From assembly GCF_040095835.1 (NCBI RefSeq), contig NZ_JBBMFT010000009.1:10427-74426 (forward strand): a DNA stretch of 64,000 bases, written 5' to 3'. Shown piece after piece: positions 7,224 through 16,869 of this stretch. Both the position numbers and the translations under genes were made by a program. The stretch comes from Flavonifractor hominis (lineage in GTDB: Bacteria; Bacillota; Clostridia; Oscillospirales; Oscillospiraceae). The notes under the pieces are model-generated. The model did no database searches and was not told where the DNA came from. It was given only the letters and a program-made list of their open reading frames with translations. The stretch's first letter is position 1; every line of letters begins with the position of its first letter.

Positions 7224-7737
7224 CTGTTTGGATCAGGGGCCGGTCAAAAAAGCGGGAGAGCACGGTGCGCAGCTGCTGGTCGGTGAGGGTGCCGGCAGGG
7301 TCCAGCTCCCCGGTGGGGGACCAGTCCATCAGCCCTGTGCCCGCCGCCCAGTAGAGGGAGTCGTCCGCCCAGGGGGAGATGCCCTCATACTCGTTGCAGG
7401 CGGCCACCCCCTCGGGATAGAAGGTGTCCCGACCCAGGCAGGCGGCGTAGCGGCGCAGGAGTACGGCGGCCTCCTCCCGGGTGATGGGCCGCTGGGGGGT
7501 GAAGAGGTCGCCGCCGGTGCCCCGGACCACACCCAGATCGTAGGCCCAGCAGATGGCGGGGGCCTCCTCCAGCTCCAGCGGCACGTCGGTGAAGGGGGCG
7601 TCCCCCCGGTAGGGCAGCGCCCCCGCCCCCACCCACAGGGCGTACACGAACCGGGCCCGGCTCACCGCCGGCTGAGCGGCGACGGCCGACGGGAGCAGCA
7701 GGGTCAGCAGCAGCAGCGCGGGAATCATCAGTCGCAT
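7210..7737 (-). CDS. secreted SLH-domain protein
   Basis: 175 aa. The N-terminal signal peptide is MRLMIPALLLLTLLLPSAVA with cleavage near residue 22. ATG 7737 is chosen because AAAGGAGG lies 7-8 bases upstream; a longer frame to 7956 has no such site. SLH-like segments follow (FTDVPLELEEAPAICWAYDL ... GVVRGTGGDLFTPQRPITRE), with a second partial set near EGISPWADDSLYWAAGTGLM. SLH repeats bind pyruvylated wall polymers, placing it on the cell surface. There is no enzymatic domain, so it may be a small S-layer or wall protein. Confidence 0.8.
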   Translation of the reverse strand: MRLMIPALLLLTLLLPSAVAAQPAVSRARFVYALWVGAGALPYRGDAPFTDVPLELEEAPAICWAYDLGVVRGTGGDLFTPQRPITREEAAVLLRRYAACLGRDTFYPEGVAACNEYEGISPWADDSLYWAAGTGLMDWSPTGELDPAGTLTDQQLRTVLSRFFDRPLIQTEPPA

Positions 7738-7808
7738 GGCATATCCTCCTTTGCACAAGAATATACCATAAACTGGGAAAAGATGCCGTCGAAGCGGGGC
7801 CGGCCCAA

Positions 7809-8765
7809 TCAGCGCATGCGGTTGCGCAGGGGCTGGCCGGCGGTATAGCGGCGCAGGTTGTCCAGGAAGAGGGCGCGGATGCGCTCCAGGGTCAGCTCCA
7901 TGTGGTTGTAGCCGCCGGCGGTGTGGGGGGTGATGAGGGCGCCGGGGGCGTCCCACAGGGGGTGCTCCGGGGGGAGGGGCTCCGGGTCGGTCACGTCCAT
8001 GCCCGCCCCCAGCAGGCGCCCCTGGGCCAGCAGCTCGGCCAGGGCGGCGCAGTCCACGGCGGAGCCCCGCCCGGCGTTGAGGAGCACGGCCCCCGGCTTC
8101 ATCCGCTCCAGCCGGGCCCGGCTGAGCAGGCCGGCGGTCTCCGGGGTGTGGGGGAGGGCCAGGGCCACCACATCGGCCTGGCCCAGCAGTTCGTCCAGGG
8201 CGGAGAGGGGATAGGTCTCGTCAAAGCCCTCCACCGGGGCGTCCGAGCGGTGGACCCCCACCACACGGGCGGCCCCGAAGGCCCGGCACAGGCCGGCGAA
8301 GTGCCGGCCGATGTCCCCGGTGCCCCCCACCAGCACGCTGGCGCCGGACAGGGACCACACATGCCCCAGGTCCTGCCAGACGTGGGCGTGCTGCTGGTCC
8401 CGGTAGGCGGGCAGGCGCTTGTAGATGGCCAGCAGCATGGCCAGCATGTGCTCGGACACGGCGGGGCCGTAGGCCCCCACGGCGGAGGTGACCGCCACGT
8501 GGCCGGGCAGCACGCCGGGGGCCAGGTAGGGGTCCACCCCGGCGTTCCAGCTCTGGACCCACTTCAGCCGGGGAAAGCTCTTCAGGTCCGCCGGGGGCAC
8601 GAAGCCCATGAGCACGGTGACCCGCTCCCGCCAGTCTTGGGGGATGTCCGCGGCCCCGCCGCGGTCGCTGGTGGGAAGAAAAAGATGCTCCGCCTCCGGC
8701 GCCGCGGCCTGAAAGGCGGGACGCTGGTCCTGAGGGATGGGGAGCAGATGCAGAATGGTTTCCAT
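7809..8765 (-). CDS. D-isomer-specific 2-hydroxyacid dehydrogenase family protein
   Basis: 318 aa, NAD(P)-dependent oxidoreductase. The nucleotide-binding glycine motif is VLVGGTGDIGRHFAG (near residue 145). The catalytic set is seen as NAGRGSAVD (Arg), DVTDPEPLPPEHPLW (Glu) and ITPHTAGG (His). The substrate cannot be told from sequence; related proteins act on glyoxylate/hydroxypyruvate or phosphoglycerate-type acids. ATG 8765 has AAGGAGG upstream. Single gene, divergent from recG. Confidence 0.88.
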   Translation of the reverse strand: METILHLLPIPQDQRPAFQAAAPEAEHLFLPTSDRGGAADIPQDWRERVTVLMGFVPPADLKSFPRLKWVQSWNAGVDPYLAPGVLPGHVAVTSAVGAYGPAVSEHMLAMLLAIYKRLPAYRDQQHAHVWQDLGHVWSLSGASVLVGGTGDIGRHFAGLCRAFGAARVVGVHRSDAPVEGFDETYPLSALDELLGQADVVALALPHTPETAGLLSRARLERMKPGAVLLNAGRGSAVDCAALAELLAQGRLLGAGMDVTDPEPLPPEHPLWDAPGALITPHTAGGYNHMELTLERIRALFLDNLRRYTAGQPLRNRMR

Positions 8766-8881
8766 ATTGGTCGAATGCCTCCTTACAGGGATGTTGGCCG
8801 GCGCCGGGCGGAGATGCGCCGCGGGTCCATAACGGACTGATTATAGCAACTCCCTCCCCGCTTTGCAAGCCGGCCCCGCAC

Positions 8882-8910
8882 TTGCCCCGCACCTGGAAAT
8901 GTGCTACACT
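8882..8910 (+). promoter_or_regulatory. sigma-A promoter of recG
   Basis: TTGCCC (8882-8887), 17-bp spacer, TACACT (8905-8910). It fixes the transcription start near 8917 and argues against a start codon at 8901. Confidence 0.6.
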
Positions 8911-8939
8911 ACAGGGACATGGAAAGGGGGGAGCGGGAT

Positions 8940-10997
8940 ATGGAGCTGCACCTGGACACGCCGGTGGAGGCCCTGCCCGGCGTGGGTCCGGCCCGGGCGG
9001 GACACCTGGCCCGGCTGGGGCTGGCCACGGTGGGGGATCTGCTGGGCTACTTCCCCCGGGACTATGAGGACCGGCGGGCCGGTTCCACCATCGCCGCCGC
9101 GCCGCCGGACCGGCCGGTGTGCCTGACCCTGATGGCGGCCGAGCCGCCCCGGCTCTCCCGCATCCGCAAGGGGCTGGAGCTGGTGAAGCTGCGCATGGTG
9201 GACGACACGGGCAGCCTGAACGTCACCTTTTTCAACCAGTCCTATTTAAAGGAAGCCCTCCACCCCGGGGAGTACTACATCTGCTACGGCACGGTGGAGG
9301 GCCCTCCCGGCCGCCGCCAGATGACCAACCCCGTGTGCGAGCCCGCCGGGCGGGCCCGCTTCACCGGGTGCATCCTGCCGGTGTATCCCCTGACCCGGGG
9401 GATCTCCAACAACCTGCTGGCCGGGCTGACCCGCCGCTGCGCCGAGGCCTGCGCCGGCCAGGTGGAGGAGGCCCTGCCGCCGGAGCTGCGGCACAGGTAT
9501 GAGCTGGCGGGGGTGGAGTTTGCCTACCGCAACATCCACATGCCCGCCGACGAGCAGGCCCTGGAGAGCGCCCGCAGGCGGCTGATCTTTGAGGAGCTGT
9601 TCCAGCTCACCTGCGGCATGGCCCTGCTGCGCTCCCGCCGGGACCGGGCCCGGGGCATCCGGTTTTCCACACCGCCGGTGGAACACTTTCTGGCGCTGCT
9701 GCCCTTTGCCCTCACCGGGGCCCAGCGCCGGGCCATGGCCGAGATCGCGGCGGACACCGCCTCCGGCGCGCCCATGAACCGCCTGGTCCAGGGGGACGTG
9801 GGCTCGGGCAAGACCATGGTGGCGGCCTACGGGGCCTGGCTGGCCGCCGCCAGCGGGGTGCAGTGCGCCCTCATGGCCCCCACCGAGCTGCTGGCCGAGC
9901 AGCATATGCGCTCCCTGGCGCCGCTGCTGGAGCGGGCGGGCATCCGCACCGGGCTGCTCACCGGCTCGGTGAAGGGCCGGGCCCGCAGGCAGCTGTACGC
10001 CGCGCTGGAGGCCGGGGAGCTGGACCTGGTCATCGGCACCCACGCCCTGCTCAGCGAGGGGGTGTGCTTCCGGGAGCTGGGGCTGGTCATCACCGACGAG
10101 CAGCACCGCTTCGGCGTGGCCCAGCGGGCCCGCCTGGCCGCCAAGGCCCGGCAGACCCCCCACGTGCTGGTGCTGTCGGCCACCCCCATCCCCCGCACCC
10201 TGGCTCTCATCATCTACGGGGATCTGGACGTGTCGGTGATCGACGAGCTGCCCCCCGGCCGCACCCCGGTGGAGACCTACGTGGTGGGGGAGGACAAGCG
10301 CCAGCGGATGTACGGCTTTGTGCGCAAATTGGTGGGGGAGGGCCGCCAGGTCTATGTGGTCTGCCCCGCCGTGGAGGAGGGGGAGGGCGGCGACGGGCTG
10401 AAGGCCGCCGTGGCCTACGCCGAGACCCTCCGGGCGGAAGTCTTTCCCGAGCTGCGGGTGGGCCTGGTCCACGGCAAGATGAAGAGCCGGGACAAGGACG
10501 CGGTGATGAGCCGCTTTGCCGCCGGGGAGCTGGACGTGCTGGTGTCCACCACGGTGATCGAGGTGGGGGTGGACGTGCCCAACGCCGCGCTGATGGTGGT
10601 GGAGAACGCCGACCGCTTCGGCCTGTCCCAGCTCCACCAGCTCCGGGGCCGGGTAGGCCGGGGAAAGCACCAGTCTTACTGCGTGCTGGTCAGCGACACC
10701 CGCAGCGCCGCCAGCCGGGAGCGGCTGCGGGTCTTGTCAAAGACCACCGACGGGTTTAAAATAGCCGAGGAAGACCTGAAGCTGCGCGGGCCGGGCGACT
10801 TTTTCGGCCAGCGGCAGCACGGTCTGCCCCAGCTGTCCATCGCCGATCTGGCGGGGGACATGCGGGTGCTCAAGCAGGCCCAGCAGGCGGCCGAGGAGCT
10901 GCTGGCGGCCGACCCGGGGCTCACCCGGCCGGAGCACGCCCCGCTGCTGGAGCGGGTGCGGCGGCTGTTTGCCGAGCACGGGGAGATGTTTAACTGA
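8940..10997 (+). CDS. recG: ATP-dependent DNA helicase RecG
   Basis: 685 aa, the usual length. It regresses stalled replication forks and processes Holliday junctions. The N-terminal wedge/OB domain (from TPVEALPGVGPARAGHL) is followed by the helicase core: Walker A GDVGSGKT (about residue 285), DEQH box in ITDEQHRFGV, motif III LSATPIPRTLAL, and the C-terminal VSTTVIEVGVDVPNA and RGRVGRGKHQSYC motifs. ATG 8940 is chosen (MELHLDTPV) with GGGGGGAGCGG upstream; an in-frame ATG at 8919 is possible. Confidence 0.97.
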   Translation: MELHLDTPVEALPGVGPARAGHLARLGLATVGDLLGYFPRDYEDRRAGSTIAAAPPDRPVCLTLMAAEPPRLSRIRKGLELVKLRMVDDTGSLNVTFFNQSYLKEALHPGEYYICYGTVEGPPGRRQMTNPVCEPAGRARFTGCILPVYPLTRGISNNLLAGLTRRCAEACAGQVEEALPPELRHRYELAGVEFAYRNIHMPADEQALESARRRLIFEELFQLTCGMALLRSRRDRARGIRFSTPPVEHFLALLPFALTGAQRRAMAEIAADTASGAPMNRLVQGDVGSGKTMVAAYGAWLAAASGVQCALMAPTELLAEQHMRSLAPLLERAGIRTGLLTGSVKGRARRQLYAALEAGELDLVIGTHALLSEGVCFRELGLVITDEQHRFGVAQRARLAAKARQTPHVLVLSATPIPRTLALIIYGDLDVSVIDELPPGRTPVETYVVGEDKRQRMYGFVRKLVGEGRQVYVVCPAVEEGEGGDGLKAAVAYAETLRAEVFPELRVGLVHGKMKSRDKDAVMSRFAAGELDVLVSTTVIEVGVDVPNAALMVVENADRFGLSQLHQLRGRVGRGKHQSYCVLVSDTRSAASRERLRVLSKTTDGFKIAEEDLKLRGPGDFFGQRQHGLPQLSIADLAGDMRVLKQAQQAAEELLAADPGLTRPEHAPLLERVRRLFAEHGEMFN

Positions 10998-11015
10998 GGA
11001 TACGAGGTGTTCACA

Positions 11016-11396
11016 ATGGATCGAATGGAAGAGGTCCGGGCCCTGCGGGCCGACCCCCAGGTACACTACAACTGCTGCCAGGCGGTGCTGGTGCCCTTCT
11101 GCGAGGCCTGCGGGCTGAGCCGGGAGCAGGCCTTCGCCCTGGGCAGCAACTTCGGCTCGGGCATGCGCCACGGCTCCACCTGCGGCGCGGTGACGGGCGC
11201 GCTGATGGTGCTGGGCATGGCGGGAGCGGACAGCCAGGCCGGTACCGAGCTGCTGCGCCGCTTCCGGGCCAAGAACCAGACGCTGGACTGCGCCAGTCTG
11301 CTGCGCATGGCCAGCGAGCGGGGCGAGGAGCGCAAGAGCCACTGCGACCGCATGGTATTTGATGCCGCGGAGCTGCTGGAAGAGCTGATGAAATGA
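11016..11396 (+). CDS. C_GCAxxG_C_C family protein
   Basis: 126 aa from ATG 11016 (ACGAGG 8 bases upstream; GTG 11007 is an alternative). The Cys pattern is that of the C_GCAxxG_C_C family: NCCQAVLVPF, then GSNFGSGMRHGSTCGAVTGA, then single Cys at LDCASL and SHCDRM. The family is often found with redox or metal functions but has no proven activity. It is 18 bases downstream of recG and shares its terminator. Confidence 0.85.
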   Translation: MDRMEEVRALRADPQVHYNCCQAVLVPFCEACGLSREQAFALGSNFGSGMRHGSTCGAVTGALMVLGMAGADSQAGTELLRRFRAKNQTLDCASLLRMASERGEERKSHCDRMVFDAAELLEELMK

Positions 11397-11400
11397 AAAA

Positions 11401-11434
11401 AGAGAACTTTCCTTTGGGAAAGTTCTCTTTTTTT
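11401..11434 (+). terminator. rho-independent terminator of recG operon
   Basis: 12-bp perfect stem AGAGAACTTTCC with loop TTTG, followed by seven T. Confidence 0.95.
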
Positions 11435-11500
11435 GTATTGTGCCCCGGGGGAAAGGGGTGTATGATGAAGCCAGATCAGAAAAAGAGAGGAAGTGCTGGT

Positions 11501-13450
11501 ATGAAACGACAGATGTTCCTGCGCCGGGCGGCGGCACTGGTCTGCGCGCTGGCCTGCACCGCCGTCCTGCTGCCGGCCCGGGCCGCCGGGGCGGAGCCCG
11601 CCGTCAGCAGCAACGACGCCAAACAGACCTACAGCAGCTGGTCCGGCCCGGTGGACTCCTACCTGATGGAGGAGGGCGGGGTACTTACCCGGGTGGAGTA
11701 CATCGGCGAGAGCATCGTGGTGGAGGACTACGACGCCGGGAGCTTCACCCTGCAGGGCAGCCGGAGCATCCCCATGGAGCTGCCCCTCTTCGGCGGGTTC
11801 TTCGCCGGGGAGGAGTATAACTTCTTTGTCTTCGGCCAGGAAAACCCCAACGAGGACGACAGCCGGGAGGTCGTCCGGGTGGTGAAGTACTCCAAGCAGT
11901 GGCAGCGCCTGGGTCAGGCCAGCCTGTACGGGGCCAATACCGTCACCCCCTTTAAGGCCGGCTCCTGCCGCATGGCCGAGGGCAACGGCGTGCTCTTTGT
12001 GCGCACCTGCCATGAGATGTACCAAACCTCCGACGGGCTCAACCACCAGTCCAGCTTCACCTTCACCCTGGATGAGGATTCCATGGAATTCCTCACCACC
12101 CAGACGGGGATATCCAACCTGGCCACCGGCTACGTGAGCCACTCCTTCAACCAGTTCCTGCTGCTGGACGGGGACAACCTGGTGGCCGCCGACCACGGAG
12201 ACGCCTACCCCCGGTCCATCGTGCTCATCCGCTACATGGGCGACAACGCCAAAAACGGCGTGCTGGGTCTGTGCCAGGGGATCGACGTGCTGGAGATCTA
12301 CGGCCAGACGGGGAACAACGTCACCGGCGCCACCCTGGGCGGCCTGGCCGCCGGGAAGGACCACTATGTGGTGGCGGGCACCTCGGTGGCCCAGGACGGC
12401 AGCGCCGCCAACGGCGGCGGCGGAGAGAACCTCTTTGTGGGCAGCGTGGACAAGGACAGCGGCGCGGTGGAGCTGCACTGGCTGACCGACTATGCCCCCA
12501 TAAGCGGCTCCCTGTCGGGCGCCACCTGGTGGGAGGCCAGTACCCCCCATCTGATCCCCCTGGAGGACGGCACCTTCCTGCTGATGTGGCAGCTGTGGTT
12601 CCGGGGCGGCAAGGTGGCCGTGGTGCAGTACGCGGTGGTGGAGGAGACCGGGAACGTGCTGCGGAGCGGCCAGCTCCAGGGGGTCTGCCTCTCCGACTGC
12701 CAGGGCATCCTGGTGGACGGGGACGTGGTGTGGTACACCACCGAGGAGAGCGGGCCCACCTTCTACCGCTTTGATCCCGACGACGGGACGTGTACGGCGG
12801 AGGACCGGTACGGCAGCGCCCTGAGCGCCTTTTCCGCCGACCAGCCTGTCCCCACCTTTACCGACGTGCCGGCGGACGCCTGGTACCGGGAGACGGTGGA
12901 GCAGGTCTGCGCCCTGGGGCTGATGAAGGGCACGGGGGCGGACACCTTCTCCCCCGACGCCAAGCTGACCAACGCCGAGGCGGCGGTGCTGGCCGCCCGG
13001 GTGCGCAGCCTGTGCCAGCAGGACGGGACCACCTTCGTCCAGGGTGACCCCTGGTACCAGAGCTATTGGGACTACGCCTTCCAGCACGGCTGCGCAGGCT
13101 CCGTCATGGGGACCAACGCCCAGCCCCAGCAGCTGTGTACCCGGGCGGGCTTTGCCGGCAGTCTGGCCGCCGCCGTGCCCGAGTCGGTCCTGCAGCCGCT
13201 GCCCCATCTGGAAGGGTTTTCGGACAGCGCGCTCATCCGCTCGGACTACGCCAGTGCCCGGCAGGGCATCTCCCTGCTGTACACCTCTGGGGTGATCTCC
13301 GGCGTGCCCGCCGGGGACGGCAGCCTGGCCTTCTGCCCCGGCAACCCCATCACCCGGGCGGAGGCGGCGGCCATCCTGGCCCGCCTGATCCTGCCCGAGC
13401 TGCGGCAGGCAGACCTGCCCACCCAGGCCGACGGCGCGCCGGCCATGTAA
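11501..13450 (+). CDS. secreted SLH protein with large N-terminal domain
   Basis: 649 aa. Signal peptide MKRQMFLRRAAALVCALACT ... ARAAGA (cleavage near residue 31). Residues ~40-440 are a beta-rich region with repeated Trp/Tyr-Gly motifs that could be a propeller; I do not recognise the family. Three SLH repeats close the protein: FTDVPADAWYRETVEQVC (about 455-500), a divergent second near WYQSYWDYAFQHGC, and the third ending AFCPGNPITRAEAAAILARL. ATG 11501 with AGAGAGGAAG upstream is preferred to the longer frame that runs back into the terminator. Likely anchored in the wall. Confidence 0.82.
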   Translation: MKRQMFLRRAAALVCALACTAVLLPARAAGAEPAVSSNDAKQTYSSWSGPVDSYLMEEGGVLTRVEYIGESIVVEDYDAGSFTLQGSRSIPMELPLFGGFFAGEEYNFFVFGQENPNEDDSREVVRVVKYSKQWQRLGQASLYGANTVTPFKAGSCRMAEGNGVLFVRTCHEMYQTSDGLNHQSSFTFTLDEDSMEFLTTQTGISNLATGYVSHSFNQFLLLDGDNLVAADHGDAYPRSIVLIRYMGDNAKNGVLGLCQGIDVLEIYGQTGNNVTGATLGGLAAGKDHYVVAGTSVAQDGSAANGGGGENLFVGSVDKDSGAVELHWLTDYAPISGSLSGATWWEASTPHLIPLEDGTFLLMWQLWFRGGKVAVVQYAVVEETGNVLRSGQLQGVCLSDCQGILVDGDVVWYTTEESGPTFYRFDPDDGTCTAEDRYGSALSAFSADQPVPTFTDVPADAWYRETVEQVCALGLMKGTGADTFSPDAKLTNAEAAVLAARVRSLCQQDGTTFVQGDPWYQSYWDYAFQHGCAGSVMGTNAQPQQLCTRAGFAGSLAAAVPESVLQPLPHLEGFSDSALIRSDYASARQGISLLYTSGVISGVPAGDGSLAFCPGNPITRAEAAAILARLILPELRQADLPTQADGAPAM

Positions 13451-13466
13451 CGGCGCAGATGAAAAT

Positions 13467-13507
13467 AAGCCCCCGCCTCCGCGCAAACGGCGCGGAGGCG
13501 GGGGCTT
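13467..13507. terminator. convergent terminator
   Basis: 17-bp perfect stem (AAGCCCCCGCCTCCGCG with its complement at 13491-13507) and a 7-nt loop. It lies between an SLH gene and the convergent FUSC-like gene and can serve both. Confidence 0.88.
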
Positions 13508-13518
13508 TGTGTTTTGCG

Positions 13519-15429
13519 TCAGGTCCCGGCCAGAGCCCGGGCGTTTTGCAGGTAGCGCTCCAGCACGTACCGCAAATCCCCCCGGGGCAGCTCCTCGGGG
13601 GCGACGCCCTCCAGCGCCGGGCGGGGCGGGGTCATCCCGGCCTGGAGCCGCTGGGCCAGCCGGTCCAGGGCGGCGTACTGCTCCGGCGGCGCCGCGCCGG
13701 TCTGGATGAGGCACTCCACCTGCTCCAGCTCGGAGAACATGTTCCACAGCAGCAGCAGCCGGGCGCGCAGGGGCTTGGCCTGCTCCGCGGGCGCCTGGCT
13801 CAGGAAGAGGGAGGCCTCGTGGTAGACCAGGTGGAACTGGGAGAGCAGCTCGCTGAACAGGGCGGGGGGGACCGCCTGGCGCAGGCTGCGGCGGACCACG
13901 CCCCAGTAGTAGGATTGCAGGGTGAACAGGGCGTTGACGTTCCAGCGGAACTGCCGGTCCTTCCGGTTGGGCAGCAGGAAGCGGTTGACCACCAGCACCA
14001 GGGCCACGGCCAGCAGCAGGTAGAACATCCGCAGCTGGATGGCCTGGGTCTCCTCCACGGTGAGGGTGGCCATGGTCAGGGCGAAGGAGGTGGAGAAGAT
14101 GGGGTGGACCCAGGTGCCGGGGGTGCAGCAGTACATCAGGGAGATCATGCACAGGGAGAAGGCGAAGATCCCCGGCAGGCCGGGCAGGTAGGGGTAAACC
14201 AGGTGGACCAGCGCGCAGCCGATGGCGGTGCCCACCGGGCGGGTGAGCATGCGGTGGGCGCTCTCCTCATAGCTGGGCTGGAGCAGCAGGAAGGCGTGCA
14301 TGGGGAACCAGTAGGTGTGCTCAAACTCCCACAAAAAGCTGACGGTGCAGCTGATGGTCATCACCACCGCCAGGCGCAGGGCGAAGCGGAACTCAAAGCG
14401 CTCCAGGGAGCAGCGCTGGCGGAAGGCGTCCCACACCTGCCGCCAGGGGACCTGCTTCCACAGGGGGACGCGTCCGGCGGGGGCGGGGGGCCGGCAGAAG
14501 AGCAGCAGCATGTGCAGAAAGCTGCGGTAGAAGATGCGCAGCCGTCCCTCGGGCAGGTCGGTGTCCTCCAGCAGGGCCTGGACCCGGCCGGCCAGCGCCT
14601 GGCGGGCTTCGGCATCCCCGGCGGCCTGTAACTGGCGCACCAGCCCGGCCAGGGTGTGCATGCTCCGGGGGAAGGCGGGCATCTCCCGGCTGTCGGCCCA
14701 GCTGACGTCGGCGATGAGGTAGGCCGCCCGCTGGAAGAGCAGGGCAAAGAGATGGCAGCGCTGCTTCTCCTCGTCGGGCAGGCGGAGCAGGCGGCGGCGC
14801 TCGTAGCCCATGCGGTGGAACTTCTGGGCCATGGCGTCGAACTCCGCCCGGGCGGCTCCGGCGTCCCCGCCGTCGGCCAGCTGGTCCAGCAGCTGGGCCA
14901 GCCGGGTCAGCCCGTCCTGGAACTGCCGGGCGGCGGACTGGGAGGTCCGCTTCAGCCGGGCGCAGAGCAGCAGGCAGAGCACCAGCAGGGCCGAGCAGAA
15001 GACCACCGCCAGCAGCTGCACGGGGAGGTCCTCCAGCGTGGGGGGGCGCAGCTCCAGGAAGATGAAGGTCATGGCGAAGCCGAAATAGGCCTTGGGGGCG
15101 AACTGGCTGCTCTGGAGGAACACCAGCAGGAAGGGCACTGTGAAGTTGAGGATCACGCACAGCCACACCGTCTGGGAGGCCAGGAAGGCCAGCACGCACA
15201 GGACCACCGAGCCGAAGAAGAGCCGGGCGTAATCCCCGGGGGTGTTGTCCCGGTTGCGGCGGATCTGGAACAGGGTGGTGGCCGAGGAGACCACCATGGC
15301 GTACTGACTGCCGAAGAGCGCACTGACCAGCAAAAACAGGATGACAAAGTACAAGATGGTGGGGAAGGCGGCCTTCCACCGGCGGCAGAACAGGCCGGGA
15401 AAGCGCTTGCAGGCGGCGAGGATCTCCAT
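13519..15429 (-). CDS. FUSC-like inner-membrane protein (aromatic-acid exporter type)
   Basis: 636 aa with two hydrophobic blocks of 5-6 helices each: residues ~20-155 (TILYFVILFLLVSALF ... LLAVVFCSALLVLCLLLCA) and ~365-490 (LRLAVVMTISCTVSFLWEF ... MFYLLLAVALVLVVNRFLL). They are separated by a ~200-residue cytoplasmic helical region. The second block with FWFPMHAF-like HTYWFPMHAFLLLQPSYEES is typical of FUSC/YccS proteins, which export aromatic or fusaric-type acids. The substrate is unknown. ATG 15429 has GAAAGGAGGGG upstream. Confidence 0.8.
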   Translation of the reverse strand: MEILAACKRFPGLFCRRWKAAFPTILYFVILFLLVSALFGSQYAMVVSSATTLFQIRRNRDNTPGDYARLFFGSVVLCVLAFLASQTVWLCVILNFTVPFLLVFLQSSQFAPKAYFGFAMTFIFLELRPPTLEDLPVQLLAVVFCSALLVLCLLLCARLKRTSQSAARQFQDGLTRLAQLLDQLADGGDAGAARAEFDAMAQKFHRMGYERRRLLRLPDEEKQRCHLFALLFQRAAYLIADVSWADSREMPAFPRSMHTLAGLVRQLQAAGDAEARQALAGRVQALLEDTDLPEGRLRIFYRSFLHMLLLFCRPPAPAGRVPLWKQVPWRQVWDAFRQRCSLERFEFRFALRLAVVMTISCTVSFLWEFEHTYWFPMHAFLLLQPSYEESAHRMLTRPVGTAIGCALVHLVYPYLPGLPGIFAFSLCMISLMYCCTPGTWVHPIFSTSFALTMATLTVEETQAIQLRMFYLLLAVALVLVVNRFLLPNRKDRQFRWNVNALFTLQSYYWGVVRRSLRQAVPPALFSELLSQFHLVYHEASLFLSQAPAEQAKPLRARLLLLWNMFSELEQVECLIQTGAAPPEQYAALDRLAQRLQAGMTPPRPALEGVAPEELPRGDLRYVLERYLQNARALAGT

Positions 15430-15505
15430 GGCGGCCCCTCCTTTCAGACGGATTTCTCCTTTATTATACCGTCTTTTACCACCTGGGCGCAAGAGGGGGC
15501 GGCGC

Positions 15506-16867
15506 TCAGGTCAGGGGGAGGGCCAGGTCGGGGTCGCACTGGGTGGCGTGGGAGTAGAACGGCTCGGCCTCCACCGTGTCCCAGGGGTAGTCCCGCAGGG
15601 GGAAGGCCAGGTCAAAGTAGCCCTCCAGGTCGCTGCCGTCCTCCGCCCTGGCAAAGGTGTTGGAAAACTGGTCGATGTGGTACTCGCTGCCGTCGGGGGC
15701 CCGGCAGAGGCCGGAGAAGAGCTGGTAGAAGAGGGTGCCGCTGTCCCGCATGGGGGCACGGAAGCTGAGGGTCCAGTCCGCCCCCGTCCGCTCCGCGCCC
15801 AGGAAGCGGACCCCCTCGGGCAGACCCTCGGCCTGCCCGGCGGCCAGGTCCACCGTGACCCAGGGCTGGTCCTTGTTCCGCCAGACGGCCCCGCCGATGT
15901 GGAGGGTCAGATCCCCGGCCTTGGAGAAGTAGTCGCTCTCAAAGTGGTAGGAGGTCACCCGGTCCTGGGCGCTGCCGTGGGCGGTGAGGCCATCGGGCCG
16001 GCCGTAGCGGTTGCCGTCGGCGTCCTCCAGCCAGCAGTCCAGGCTTTGCAGCTGGGCGGAGTTGGCGGCGTCCTCCTCGATCTCCACCCGCACGTGGGTG
16101 GGGTAGCGCTCCAGGGCGGTGATGCGGAGGGCCTGCCCGTCCAGGGTGAAGGGCACGTCCAGCGCCACGCGCTCCCCCTCGGCGGTGTACCGGGGGTCAA
16201 AGTGCAGCGTAAAGCGGAAGCTGGCCGCCGCCTCCGGCTCCTCCGGCACGTCGTCCCACCAGCCGCTGTCCAGCGGGGCGGGGGCATCCTCCGACGCCAC
16301 CGGCCAGAAGGAGTAGTCCAGCACCAGGGTGTCGGGCACATCGTTGTCGGTAAAGTCGGCCTGGAGACGCCACAGCCCGTCCGGGTCCTCCGGGGGCTGG
16401 GGGAAGGAGATGCCGCAGCCCGCCCGGCCGCCGTCGGGCAGGGACAGGTCCCCCGAGCCCTCCAGGGCGCCGTAGGGGCCGCTCTGGACGGTGAAAAAGA
16501 CGTTGACCTGCTTTTGGTCCACGATGATGTGCTCCACCGTCATGGTCACGCCGTGGTCGGTCTGGCTCTGGCCGATGTACTGCACGTACTCGTTCTCCAC
16601 CGCGGCCTTCAGGCTGGGGGAGAGGGCCACCGCGGCGGTGAGCTGCCGCAGGAAGGGCACCCCGGAGCAGGCCAGGGCGAAGGGAGTGGACAGGTTGACC
16701 AGCAGTACGAAGGCGGCGAACACCGCCGCCACGCTCCCGGCGGGGGCGGCCCACAGGCGGCGCAGCCGCCGGCGTCTGGCCCGCTTCCGGGCCCGCTCCA
16801 CGGCGCCGTCCAGCGCCGGGGGCGCGGGCAGGGTGCGCAGGGCCTCATATTCTTCCATACGGTCCAT
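15506..16867 (-). CDS. DUF4179 anti-sigma factor-like membrane protein
   Basis: 453 aa. A short cytoplasmic N-terminus rich in Arg (ERARKRARRRRLRRL) is followed by one membrane helix (about residues 43-62, GSVAAVFAAFVLLVNLSTPF). The extracytoplasmic part begins with the DUF4179 motif (LRQLTAAVALSPSLKAAVEN ... TMTVEHIIVDQKQ). DUF4179 proteins are the membrane partners of ECF sigma factors in Firmicutes; the sigma gene is 2 bases upstream in the same operon. The GAGGAGGTATAGCC ribosome site lies inside the sigma gene's end, suggesting coupled translation. Confidence 0.87.
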   Translation of the reverse strand: MDRMEEYEALRTLPAPPALDGAVERARKRARRRRLRRLWAAPAGSVAAVFAAFVLLVNLSTPFALACSGVPFLRQLTAAVALSPSLKAAVENEYVQYIGQSQTDHGVTMTVEHIIVDQKQVNVFFTVQSGPYGALEGSGDLSLPDGGRAGCGISFPQPPEDPDGLWRLQADFTDNDVPDTLVLDYSFWPVASEDAPAPLDSGWWDDVPEEPEAAASFRFTLHFDPRYTAEGERVALDVPFTLDGQALRITALERYPTHVRVEIEEDAANSAQLQSLDCWLEDADGNRYGRPDGLTAHGSAQDRVTSYHFESDYFSKAGDLTLHIGGAVWRNKDQPWVTVDLAAGQAEGLPEGVRFLGAERTGADWTLSFRAPMRDSGTLFYQLFSGLCRAPDGSEYHIDQFSNTFARAEDGSDLEGYFDLAFPLRDYPWDTVEAEPFYSHATQCDPDLALPLT

Positions 16868-16869
16868 GG

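Noticed and set aside
7738..7956. Longer N-terminus for the SLH protein at 7210
   Set aside because: Would place an Arg/His/Pro-rich stretch before an obvious signal peptide; AAAGGAGG points to ATG 7737.
11066..14152. 1028-codon open frame on the - strand
   Set aside because: Crosses two terminators and three real genes in antisense.
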